A stretch of 15,321 nt of DNA from Candidatus Omnitrophota bacterium (lineage in GTDB: Bacteria > Omnitrophota > Gorgyraeia > Gygaellales > Profunditerraquicolaceae): positions 1-15,321 of the forward strand of contig JAFGET010000139.1 in assembly GCA_016931435.1 (NCBI GenBank), written 5' to 3'. The notes below the pieces were generated by a model. The model saw only the letters and a list, made by a program, of their open reading frames with translations. It had not been told where the DNA came from and ran no database searches. Positions 1 through 6,659 of the stretch are shown one piece after another (position 1 is the first letter of the stretch; each line of letters opens with the position of its first letter). Made by a program: the position numbers and the translations under genes.

Positions 1-623
1 ATACAGAAGCAGTTTGCAGGTTATGCCGCAGGCAAGGCGATAAATTATTTTTAAAAGGCCCGCGTTGCACTTCGGTAAAATGCGCTATGACAAAAAGAAG
101 TTTTGCCCCCGGCCAGCACGGCTCAAGCAAGACAAGGACCAAGCTTTCTAACTACGGATTGCAGCTGAGGGAAAAACAGAAAGTAAAAAGGATGTACGGG
201 GTCATGGAAAGGCAATTCCGTAAATATTTCGCGATAGCCGCAAAGACCAAGGGGGTCACCGGAAAAGTATTGTTGCAGCTTTTGGAAAGAAGGCTGGATA
301 ACGCCATATTCCGCCTAGGCGTGGGCGTATCCCGTTCCCAGGCCAGGCAACTGGTGCGGCATAATTTTGTCTATGTTAATTCCCGCCGCGTGAATATCCC
401 TTCTTTTTTAGTCGATACCGAAGATACCATCCAGATCAAAGCTAAAGAGAAATCACAGAAGAAGATCCGGGAGAACCTGGAGCTTTCTAAAGAAAGAAGC
501 GTCCCTACATGGCTTGAGTTTGACGATAAAGAATTAAAAGCGAAGGTCTTAAGGCTTCCCGAGAAAGAAGACATACAGCATCCGATCGAAGAACAGCTGA
601 TCGTAGAGCTGTATTCTAAATAA
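1..623 (+). CDS. rpsD: 30S ribosomal protein S4, 5' end cut by window edge
   Basis: S4 is a primary 16S rRNA binder that nucleates assembly of the small subunit body. The reading frame is already open at base 3, and the first two bases finish a Tyr codon. An ATG at 87 is internal, because the 28 codons before it read as the expected S4 N-terminus: TEAVCRLCRRQGDKLFLKG, then PRCTSVKCA. Only about four residues are missing, giving roughly 210 in total. Four cysteines (CRLC near the edge, then C and C before MTKRSFAPGQHG) make this the zinc-binding C+ form of S4. The S4 RNA-binding fold is seen from LLERRLDNAIFRLG to VRHNFVYVNSRRVN. It stops at TAA 621-623. rpoA follows after 64 bases, the usual rpsD-rpoA-rplQ order. 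Confidence 0.97.
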   Translation, partial: TEAVCRLCRRQGDKLFLKGPRCTSVKCAMTKRSFAPGQHGSSKTRTKLSNYGLQLREKQKVKRMYGVMERQFRKYFAIAAKTKGVTGKVLLQLLERRLDNAIFRLGVGVSRSQARQLVRHNFVYVNSRRVNIPSFLVDTEDTIQIKAKEKSQKKIRENLELSKERSVPTWLEFDDKELKAKVLRLPEKEDIQHPIEEQLIVELYSK

Positions 624-687
624 CGCAGGATTTTGTAATTGGGCTTTTTACTTTTGATTTTTGCGAAGAATGAAATGAGGAGGTAAG

Positions 688-1680
688 ATGGGAATAAAGT
701 GGAGAGATTTTCAACTACCTAATAGATTGGAATGTGAAGAGGCGAGCCTGAAGGCCACATACGGAAAATTTTTTGCCGCTCCGTTTGAAAGGGGTTATGG
801 CGTTACTTTAGGTAATTCTCTGAGGCGGGTATTGCTTTCTTCAATTGAGGGAAGTGCCGTGACTTCGGTGAAGTTTTCCGGAGCACAGCATGAGTTTTCT
901 ACCCTTGCGGGTGTCATCGAGGACACCACGGAGATAATTTTAAATATCAAAAGCCTGGTATTGAATTCGCATTCAAAGATCCCCAAGACTATTTATATAA
1001 AGAAAGATACAAAAGGCGAAATCAAGGCCAAGGATATCGAGGCAGACGAGACCATCGAGATCATAAATCCCGATTTGCATATCGCCACCCTGACTAAGGA
1101 TACGAAATTCAGCATTGAGATGGAGGTAGCCAGGGGAAGGGGATATGTCCCCGCGGAACTGAATAAGAAAGAAGATGCGGCGGTGGGGGTCATTGCCATC
1201 GATTCCATATTTTCTCCGGTAAAAAAAGTGAATTTTTTTACCGAGAACACGCGCGTAGGGCAAAGGACTGATTATGATAAGCTGATCTTAGAAGTATTTA
1301 CCAACGGCTCAATCGGCCCTAAGGATGCCTTATTATACGCTTCAAATATTTTACAGAGACACCTGGATATTTTTGTTAATTTCGGCCAACTCCCCGTGGA
1401 CATCGAAGAGGAAGAAACGGAGATGACCAAGGAAGAGGCAGCCCTTTATGAAAAATTAAGGCTGCCGATCTCGGAGCTTGAGCTATCCGTGAGAAGCTCG
1501 AACTGTTTAAGAGAGGCTAATATCAAGACCATAGCAGAGTTGGTAAAGAGGGGCGAAGAAGAGATGTTGAGTTTCAAGAATTTTGGAAAAAAATCTTTGA
1601 CGGAGATAAAAGAGTTGCTTGTTGCCATGGGGTTGACTTTGGGCATGCAGGTAGATTCTAAAAAACTAAAGAAATCATGA
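688..1680 (+). CDS. rpoA: DNA-directed RNA polymerase subunit alpha
   Basis: This is the alpha subunit, which dimerises to scaffold beta and beta' and contacts promoter UP elements and activators. It has 330 residues, the normal length. The N-terminal assembly domain covers about 1-235 and contains GVTLGNSLRRVLLSSIEG (38-55), with the Arg pair at 46-47 used for beta contact. An acidic linker (EEEETE, 240-245) leads to the C-terminal domain at about 255-320. The DNA-contact residues there are intact: R269 and N272 in SVRSSNCL, and the helix-hairpin-helix NFGKKSLTEIKELL (298-311). A strong Shine-Dalgarno GAGGAGGT lies just ahead of the ATG at 688. The stop overlaps the rplQ start as ATGA (1677-1680), indicating translational coupling. 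Confidence 0.98.
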   Translation: MGIKWRDFQLPNRLECEEASLKATYGKFFAAPFERGYGVTLGNSLRRVLLSSIEGSAVTSVKFSGAQHEFSTLAGVIEDTTEIILNIKSLVLNSHSKIPKTIYIKKDTKGEIKAKDIEADETIEIINPDLHIATLTKDTKFSIEMEVARGRGYVPAELNKKEDAAVGVIAIDSIFSPVKKVNFFTENTRVGQRTDYDKLILEVFTNGSIGPKDALLYASNILQRHLDIFVNFGQLPVDIEEEETEMTKEEAALYEKLRLPISELELSVRSSNCLREANIKTIAELVKRGEEEMLSFKNFGKKSLTEIKELLVAMGLTLGMQVDSKKLKKS

Positions 1681-2234
1681 GGCACGCAAAAGCAAAGAAC
1701 AGGTTGAACCGTTTTACAAGTTTTCGCCGCGCGACCATAATCAGCATGGCCAGGAATCTGTTGATCCATCAGCGCATCAGAACTACCAAAGCCAAGGCAA
1801 AGGCCGCCTCGCCCTTAGTCGAGAAGCTTATTTCATTAGGCAAGAATAATTCTCTTGCCGCCAAGAGATACGCTTATAAGATTTTAGGCGAGCACAGGTT
1901 AGTCAGCTTTCTTTTTAGCGATATTGCCCCACGTTTTTCTAATAGGAACGGCGGCTATACCAGGATTTTAAACCTGGGCACAAGGCGCGGGGATAGCGCA
2001 AAATTAGTGCTTTTTGAGCTTACCGAGATAAAAGAAAAAGAGAAGAAGCCAAAGAAGGCCAAGCCTGAAGCAGAAATTAAGCCCGGGACAGAAATCAAAG
2101 AGGCGCCTGTAGAGGCGCATAAACCTAAGACAGAGGCGGCAGTTAAAGAAAAGCCTACGGCTAAACAAAAACCCACAAAGAAATTTTTAGGCGGCTTGCG
2201 CGGTATTTTTAAAAAAGAAAGGGATTCCCTGTAA
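1677..2234 (+). CDS. rplQ: 50S ribosomal protein L17 with long Lys/Glu/Pro/Ala tail
   Basis: L17 is a large-subunit protein near the peptide exit tunnel. The core covers about residues 1-118: the start MRHAKAKNRLNR, the segment ARNLLIHQRIRTTKAKAKA, and GGYTRILNLGTRRGDSAKL before a terminal beta strand LVLFEL. L17 is usually about 115-130 residues; this one has 185. The extra 65 or so residues are low-complexity, rich in K, E, P and A, and end with a short basic segment KKFLGGLRGIFKKE. Such tails are known on ribosomal proteins in some uncultured phyla; a function is not evident. The start ATG overlaps the rpoA stop, so it is probably translated by coupling from rpoA. Confidence 0.95.
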   Translation: MRHAKAKNRLNRFTSFRRATIISMARNLLIHQRIRTTKAKAKAASPLVEKLISLGKNNSLAAKRYAYKILGEHRLVSFLFSDIAPRFSNRNGGYTRILNLGTRRGDSAKLVLFELTEIKEKEKKPKKAKPEAEIKPGTEIKEAPVEAHKPKTEAAVKEKPTAKQKPTKKFLGGLRGIFKKERDSL

Positions 2235-2300
2235 AGGCGTTAGGTCTGCCTAAAAGAGGGTAATGGTTATGCCCTGGGCTTTGTCCGTTGGGTATTACAT

Positions 2301-3476
2301 ATGCAAATAGATATCAGGCTGGCCGATCGATTAAAGAAGATAAACCCTTCTTCGACTTTAGCTATAACCGCAAAAGCCAGGAAACTGAAAGCCGAAGGCC
2401 ATGATGTGGTAAGTTTTGCTGCCGGGGAACCCGATTTCGATACCCCGGATTTCATAAAAAACGCCGCCATAGAAGCTATACAGGCGGGTTTTACAAAATA
2501 TACTCCTTCCACAGGTATTCCCGAATTAAAAAAAGCCATTTGTGAAAAATTAAAAAAAGACAACGGGTTAGATTATGCCCCTCATCAGGTTGTGGTCTCT
2601 TGCGGGGCAAAACACAGCATATTTAACGCCCTGCTTGTTTTAGTCGACAGGCAGGAAGAAGTCTTGATCCCGTCTCCTTACTGGGTGAGTTATCCTGAAA
2701 TGGTGAATTTATGCCAGGGGATCCCCCGCTTTATCAAAACTTCGCCTAAGAATGATTTCAAGGTTACTGTAGAGGACCTGGAAATGCAGGCTGGTTCAAA
2801 GACCAAGCTTTTGATACTAAACAGCCCTTCTAATCCTACCGGATGCGTCTATACGCTGGATGAACTTAAGGCAATAGCCAGGTTCTGCGTGGAAAAGAAG
2901 ATTTTTGTTCTTTCGGATGAAATCTATGAGAAGATCATCTTCGACGGGCTAAAACATTTTTCCATAGCCGGATTAGGTAAAGATATTTATGATCTTACGG
3001 TTACCGTAAACGGCCTCTCTAAGAGCTATTCTATGACCGGCTGGCGCATAGGTTATCTTGCCGGCCCTTCCGATATAGCAGCGGCAGTCTCTAAATTACA
3101 AGACCACTCTACCTCTAACCCCGTTTCTATAAGTCAAAAAGCGGCATTAGCCGCCTTAAGTTCATCCGATGATTCCACTAAAAAGATGCTGATTGAATTT
3201 CAGAAGAGGAGGGATTACATAGTAAGCAGGTTTAAGGAAATAGAAAAGATAGGTTTTATTTTGCCCAGAGGCGCATTTTATATTTTTTGTGATATTTCTA
3301 AAACTAAACTTGATTCTTTAGCTTTTGCCAGCCGCCTTCTTGATGAAGAATTGGTGGCGGTGATCCCGGGAGAGAGTTTTGGCCGCGATGATTTTATCCG
3401 TATCAGTTTTGCCGCTTCTCTTGAGCAGATTCAAAAGGGGATGGATAGGATCGCCCGTTGGGTTAAGAAAATATAA
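2301..3476 (+). CDS. aspC: PLP-dependent class I aminotransferase, aspartate aminotransferase-like
   Basis: This enzyme moves an amino group between amino and 2-oxo acids in the cytoplasm, most likely aspartate + 2-oxoglutarate = oxaloacetate + glutamate. It has 391 residues, normal for class Ib (Thermus-type) enzymes. Visible active-site parts are: AGEPDFDTP (41-49), SCGAKHSIFNAL (100-111), W128 in PYWVSYPE, N178 in NSPSNPTG, D206 and Y209 in LSDEIYE, the PLP-lysine K241 in NGLSKSYSMTGWRIGY, R249, and the substrate-carboxylate Arg R367 in IRISFA. Class Ib members often also act on aromatic or other substrates, so the exact specificity is open. No good Shine-Dalgarno precedes the ATG, and no other start codon occurs in frame in the 66-base gap. 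Its metabolites fit the hydro-lyase, IDH and MDH genes downstream. Confidence 0.9.
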   Translation: MQIDIRLADRLKKINPSSTLAITAKARKLKAEGHDVVSFAAGEPDFDTPDFIKNAAIEAIQAGFTKYTPSTGIPELKKAICEKLKKDNGLDYAPHQVVVSCGAKHSIFNALLVLVDRQEEVLIPSPYWVSYPEMVNLCQGIPRFIKTSPKNDFKVTVEDLEMQAGSKTKLLILNSPSNPTGCVYTLDELKAIARFCVEKKIFVLSDEIYEKIIFDGLKHFSIAGLGKDIYDLTVTVNGLSKSYSMTGWRIGYLAGPSDIAAAVSKLQDHSTSNPVSISQKAALAALSSSDDSTKKMLIEFQKRRDYIVSRFKEIEKIGFILPRGAFYIFCDISKTKLDSLAFASRLLDEELVAVIPGESFGRDDFIRISFAASLEQIQKGMDRIARWVKKI

Positions 3477-3502
3477 ATAAGAATAGATAAAGGTAATAGA
3501 TA

Positions 3503-4762
3503 GTGTTTAAGGTCATGGGAAAGACTGTAGCGGAAAAAATATTAGGCAGGCATTGCGGCAGGGATGTATCCGCGGGGGATATTGCCATATGCGATATTGA
3601 TTTTGCTTTCGGCCAGGATGGCACCTCGTCGATAATCGTAGATAGAATAAGGGAGCTAGAGGTAAAAAAATTGAAGACTAGGTTCTGTATGGCGATCGAT
3701 CATAGCGCGCCTTCTCCTAATGAGGGGGTGTCCCGGGTGCATAAGAAGATGCGCGTTTTTGCGTGCGATTACAAAAGCAGGCTTTTTGATATCGGTTGCG
3801 GGGTCTGCCACCAGGTGATACCTGAGTCAGGCCAGATTTTACCCGGAGACCTTGTTTTAGGTGCAGATTCGCATACCTGCACATATGGGGCTTTAGGGAT
3901 ATTTTCTACCGGCGTCGGCTCAACTGATCTCGCAATGGCTCTAGCTTCCGGAAAGAATTGGCTTAAGGTCCCAGAGACTATTAAGATAATCGTAAAAGGA
4001 AAGGTCCCTAAGGGTATATACGCAAAAGATATCATCCTTTATTTGATCGCAGATATTAAGGCTGACGGGGCTACTTATATGGCCTTAGAGTTTGAGGGGC
4101 CGGTGATTGATAAAATGGATATGGACGGCCGTATGACTATTTCTAATATGGTAGTCGAAATGGGGGCAAAAGCGGGGTTTATGCCGGTTGACCGTAAGAC
4201 CGCCTCCTGGTTTAAGGAGAATACTAAAAAGAGGATCAAGCCGGTATCGGCGGATCCCGGCGCGCATTATATCAAAGTCCTTGAATATGACATTTCAAAA
4301 TTAACCCCTCAGGTGAGCCGTCCTCACAGCGTGGATAATGTGACCGGCGTAAATAAATTAAGGGATATAAAAATAGACCAGGCTTTTTTAGGAACTTGCA
4401 CTAATGGCAGGATCTCTGACCTAAAGGTAGCCGCTTCGATATTGAAATCAAGGAAGGTCCATCCTTCTGTAAAATTTATCGTTGCTCCGGCCTCCCGCAG
4501 GATATTGCAGGAAGCCCTGGATTTAGGCCTGATCGATATATTTATTAAGTCCGGGGCAGTAGTAGTCGCTCCCGGATGCGGTCCCTGCGTGGGTACGCAT
4601 AACGGCATACCCGCTGACGGTGAAATAGTTATATCTACGGCAAATAGGAATTTTAAAGGGCGGATGGGTAACCCGGAGGCTTTTATATATCTGGCCTCTG
4701 CCGCAACGGTGGCGGCCTCGGCGGTTACGGGGAAGATCACCGATCCGAGGAAGTATTTATAA
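3503..4762 (+). CDS. leuC: LeuC/homoaconitase-type hydro-lyase, large subunit (iron-sulfur)
   Basis: This is an aconitase-superfamily large subunit of the two-subunit type, 419 residues, the shorter archaeal-type LeuC. It isomerises a tricarboxylic or malate-type acid by dehydration and rehydration on a [4Fe-4S] cluster. The cluster ligands are C299 in FLGTCTNGR and C359 and C362 in APGCGPCVG. Also present are DHSAPSP (66-72), GADSHTCTYGALG (120-132) and STGVGSTDLA (135-144). The GTG at 3503 is preferred because AAAGGT (3489-3494) lies 8 bases upstream; ATG 3515 gives MGKTVAEKIL, the classic family N-terminus, and is an alternative. Substrate could be isopropylmalate, homoaconitate or citrate. 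A neighbouring IDH-type gene and no leuA or leuB in view make an aconitase role plausible, but sequence alone does not settle this. Confidence 0.88.
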   Translation: MFKVMGKTVAEKILGRHCGRDVSAGDIAICDIDFAFGQDGTSSIIVDRIRELEVKKLKTRFCMAIDHSAPSPNEGVSRVHKKMRVFACDYKSRLFDIGCGVCHQVIPESGQILPGDLVLGADSHTCTYGALGIFSTGVGSTDLAMALASGKNWLKVPETIKIIVKGKVPKGIYAKDIILYLIADIKADGATYMALEFEGPVIDKMDMDGRMTISNMVVEMGAKAGFMPVDRKTASWFKENTKKRIKPVSADPGAHYIKVLEYDISKLTPQVSRPHSVDNVTGVNKLRDIKIDQAFLGTCTNGRISDLKVAASILKSRKVHPSVKFIVAPASRRILQEALDLGLIDIFIKSGAVVVAPGCGPCVGTHNGIPADGEIVISTANRNFKGRMGNPEAFIYLASAATVAASAVTGKITDPRKYL

Positions 4763-4778
4763 AAATATAGCAAGTTAG

Positions 4779-4830
4779 CTCCTCGCATAGCGCTCGGAAA
4801 TTCTGTTGGAATTTCCTCGCATGCGCGGAG
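4779..4830. repeat. Long imperfect intergenic hairpin after leuC
   Basis: An inverted repeat in the leuC-pilT gap. The inner stem is GGAAATTC (4796-4803) with GAATTTCC (4809-4816) around loop TGTTG. The outer stem pairs CTCC, CGCAT and GCG (from 4779) with CGC, ATGCG and GGAG (to 4830), about 20 base pairs in total with small internal loops. It has no following T-run, so it is not a standard intrinsic terminator. It may be a palindromic repeat element or an mRNA-stabilising structure. Confidence 0.75.
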
Positions 4831-4837
4831 TAAATTC

Positions 4838-4886
4838 GCACTTATAACTTACTCATCCGCTTTCAGCGGAATCGTAAGTTATGTGC
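4838..4886. repeat. Second intergenic hairpin, just upstream of pilT
   Basis: A nested inverted repeat. GCAC (4838-4841) pairs with GTGC (4883-4886), ATAACTTAC (4844-4852) with GTAAGTTAT (4874-4882), and the tip is CCGCT-TTC-AGCGG (4857-4869). It sits only 7 bases after the first hairpin and ends 11 bases before the pilT Shine-Dalgarno AGGAGGT (4898-4904). No T-run follows. It could be part of a mobile palindromic unit, or a structured pilT leader. Confidence 0.75.
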
Positions 4887-4908
4887 TCATTTAATTTAGG
4901 AGGTTAAT

Positions 4909-5955
4909 ATGGAGATGCGGGATTTGCTTTTGATGTGCGTCGAGAAAAAAGCATCGGATTTGCATCTGACTGAAAAAGAGCCTCCGATATTGCGCATTGA
5001 CGGTAAACTTTACCGTATGGGCAGCGAAGTCTTGACCCGAGATACGCTCAAGAAGATGGTCTATAGCATCCTAAGCAATACTCAGAAAGAGATGTTTGAG
5101 CGCGATCTTGAGCTGGATCTTTCGCTCGCCCTTCCAGACCTAGACAGGTTCCGCGTGAACGTCCATATGCAGAAAGGCTCGGTCGAGATCGCTTTCCGCA
5201 GGATCCCTTTGAATATTCCGCAAGCAGAAGAATTAGGGCTTCCTCAGATAGTGATGGATATGGCGCGTAAGCCTAACGGCCTTGTTCTAGTTACCGGTCC
5301 TACCGGCATGGGAAAGACGACCACCTTGGCTTCCATGATCAATCTTATAAATAATGAGCGGGAATGCCTTATTGTCTGTATCGAGGACCCAATCGAGTTT
5401 ATTTTTATAAATAAGAAAAGCATCATAAAGCAAAGAGAGGTCTATTCCGATACTACCTCTTTCGCATCGGCGCTTAAGCGCGCGCTGCGGCAAGACCCTA
5501 ATGTTATTGTTGTCGGCGAGATGCGCGATTTAGAGACTATTTCTACTACTCTTACAGCGGCTGAAACCGGGCATCTGGTTTTGGCTACGCTGCATACCCC
5601 GGATGCGCCCCAGACTATAGAAAGGATTATCGATGTTTTCCCGCCCTATCAGCAACAGCAGGTAAGGCTGCAATTAGCAGATTGCCTTCAGGCTGTTTTT
5701 TCGCAATTACTGCTTCCCCGTTCAACGGGGGAAGGCAGGGTTTTAGGCATGGAAATAATGGTAGCAACTCCGGCTATCCGCAATCTTATCCGCGAGCAGC
5801 AGATCGAACAGATCCCGACATTGCTACAGACCGGAAGCCAATACGGAATGCGCACGATGGATAAATCCTTAAAAGAACTATTCCAGAAAGGCTTGATCAC
5901 GCTGGATACGGCAATGTCTAAGATCAAGAGCCCGGAGGAGTTCAGGCAGCTTTAA
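4909..5955 (+). CDS. pilT: PilT-type hexameric ATPase (type IV pilus retraction)
   Basis: This is a cytoplasmic ATPase of the PilT/GspE family, expected to power pilus retraction (twitching, surface or DNA-uptake functions) at the inner membrane. Its 348 residues match PilT rather than the longer PilB. Seen in order: the N-terminal PAS-like domain with ASDLHLTEKEPPILRIDG (15-32), Walker A GPTGMGKTT (130-138), Asp box IEDPIEF (158-164), Walker B NVIVVGEMRD (198-207) with E204, His box TGHLVLATLHT (220-230), and AIRNLIRE (289-296), a PilT signature linked to retraction. The P-loop has Met and Thr in MGKT where many PilTs have SGKS; both keep the catalytic Lys. AGGAGGT lies 4 bases before ATG 4909; the ATG at 4915 is an alternative. 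No other pilus gene is in view, and the gene splits the leuC-leuD pair. Confidence 0.92.
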   Translation: MEMRDLLLMCVEKKASDLHLTEKEPPILRIDGKLYRMGSEVLTRDTLKKMVYSILSNTQKEMFERDLELDLSLALPDLDRFRVNVHMQKGSVEIAFRRIPLNIPQAEELGLPQIVMDMARKPNGLVLVTGPTGMGKTTTLASMINLINNERECLIVCIEDPIEFIFINKKSIIKQREVYSDTTSFASALKRALRQDPNVIVVGEMRDLETISTTLTAAETGHLVLATLHTPDAPQTIERIIDVFPPYQQQQVRLQLADCLQAVFSQLLLPRSTGEGRVLGMEIMVATPAIRNLIREQQIEQIPTLLQTGSQYGMRTMDKSLKELFQKGLITLDTAMSKIKSPEEFRQL

Positions 5956-5980
5956 GTTATATAGTAGCTGCTCAGGATTC

Positions 5981-6007
5981 GGCACAATCTACCTGCGGCA
6001 GATAGCC
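5981..6007. repeat. Short palindrome with CCTGCGGCAG core upstream of leuD
   Basis: GGC (5981-5983), ATCTACC (5987-5993), loop TGC, GGCAGAT (5997-6003) and GCC (6005-6007) form a stem with one mismatch and a small bulge. The core CCTGCGGCAG also occurs in the palindrome at 6541. The element ends 6 bases before the leuD ATG, where a Shine-Dalgarno would normally be, and none is seen. Confidence 0.5.
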
Positions 6008-6013
6008 TCATTT

Positions 6014-6526
6014 ATGAATATACAAGCTAAAGCCATAAAATTAGGAGATAACATCAACACGGATTTTATTATCTCCGGGCGTTACAAATTTTCCATCACC
6101 GATATGAAGGAATTGGCAAAGCATATTATGGAGGATATCGACCCGGAGTTTGCGAAAAAAATAATCCCCGGAAAATCTATTATAGTGGCAGGCAAAAACT
6201 TCGGTATGGGCTCATCCCGTGAGCAAGCGCCCCTTGTGATAAAAGAATCCGGTATTACTGCCATAATCGCTAAGAGTTTTGCGCGTATATTTTATCGTAA
6301 CGGATTTAATATCGGGCTCCCTTTGATCGAGATGGATACGGATAAGATCAAGGAAGGAGATAATCTGGATATAGATATGGATCAGGGGATATTAAAGGAT
6401 CTTACCATCCATACCGAATTTAAAATTAAGCCGTTACCCGCCTTTATGCAACAATTACTTAAAGAAGGCGGAGTAGTTAATTATTATAAGAAATTTGGAG
6501 CATTGCCAAAAGTCAATAACAAATGA
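6014..6526 (+). CDS. leuD: LeuD/homoaconitase-type hydro-lyase, small subunit
   Basis: This is the swivel-domain partner of the large subunit at 3503-4762; together they form the active hydro-lyase. It has 170 residues, normal for the archaeal-type small subunit. Family motifs are GDNINTDFII (11-20), GKNFGMGSSREQAP (60-73) and IIAKSFARIFYRNGFNIGLP (84-103). The GSSRE segment holds the substrate-binding Ser and Arg. The loop that sets substrate choice in this family usually reads YLxx (for example YLRT in archaeal homoaconitase). Here it reads RYKFS (23-27), with Lys in place of Leu, so isopropylmalate specificity cannot be assumed. The usual Cys in NFGCGSSRE is Met. It is separated from leuC by pilT, and no Shine-Dalgarno is visible before the ATG. 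Confidence 0.88.
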   Translation: MNIQAKAIKLGDNINTDFIISGRYKFSITDMKELAKHIMEDIDPEFAKKIIPGKSIIVAGKNFGMGSSREQAPLVIKESGITAIIAKSFARIFYRNGFNIGLPLIEMDTDKIKEGDNLDIDMDQGILKDLTIHTEFKIKPLPAFMQQLLKEGGVVNYYKKFGALPKVNNK

Positions 6527-6529
6527 CAA

Positions 6530-6601
6530 AATCTAAATTCCCTGCCTGCGGCAGGCAGGCAAATGAATAATTTAATGTCAAATTATTAAATTATTTAGAT
6601 T
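6530..6601. repeat. Nested inverted repeats in the leuD-IDH gap, including a CCTGCCTG palindrome
   Basis: Three inverted repeats overlap here. CCTGCCTG-CGG-CAGGCAGG (6541-6559) is a GC-rich palindrome. AATAATTTAAT (6566-6576) pairs with ATTAAATTATT (6585-6595). AATCTAAAT (6530-6538) matches ATTTAGATT (6593-6601) as an outer arm sharing three bases with the inner one. No T-run directly follows the GC-rich palindrome, so it is read as a repeat rather than a terminator. Confidence 0.65.
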
Positions 6602-6647
6602 TGGAAGATTAATTTGGGTTTTGGAATTCGAGATTCGATTTTTTTAA

Positions 6648-6653
6648 TATAAT
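6648..6653 (+). promoter_or_regulatory. Candidate -10 box for a leaderless IDH mRNA
   Basis: A perfect TATAAT lies six bases before the ATG at 6660. A transcript from it would begin at or next to the start codon. No Shine-Dalgarno is visible in the A/T-only bases ahead of the ATG, which fits leaderless translation. No good -35 box is seen at the standard distance; TTGGAA at 6621 is 21 bases away. In such A/T-rich sequence a chance match is possible. Confidence 0.4.
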
Positions 6654-6659
6654 TAAAAT

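Noticed and set aside
87..89. ATG at 87 as the S4 start
   Set aside because: The frame upstream is open to the window edge and encodes the conserved S4 N-terminus with its zinc cysteines.
2263..2310. A 15-codon ORF (MVMPWALSVGYYICK) overlapping the aminotransferase start, as a leader peptide
   Set aside because: AGAGGG lies only 2 bases before it, and there is no attenuator hairpin or run of a regulatory codon. A chance ORF is more likely.
3503..4762. Assigning leuC with certainty as isopropylmalate isomerase
   Set aside because: The family shares motifs among isopropylmalate, homoaconitate and citrate enzymes, and the neighbours do not include leucine-pathway genes. The symbol is kept as a family label only.
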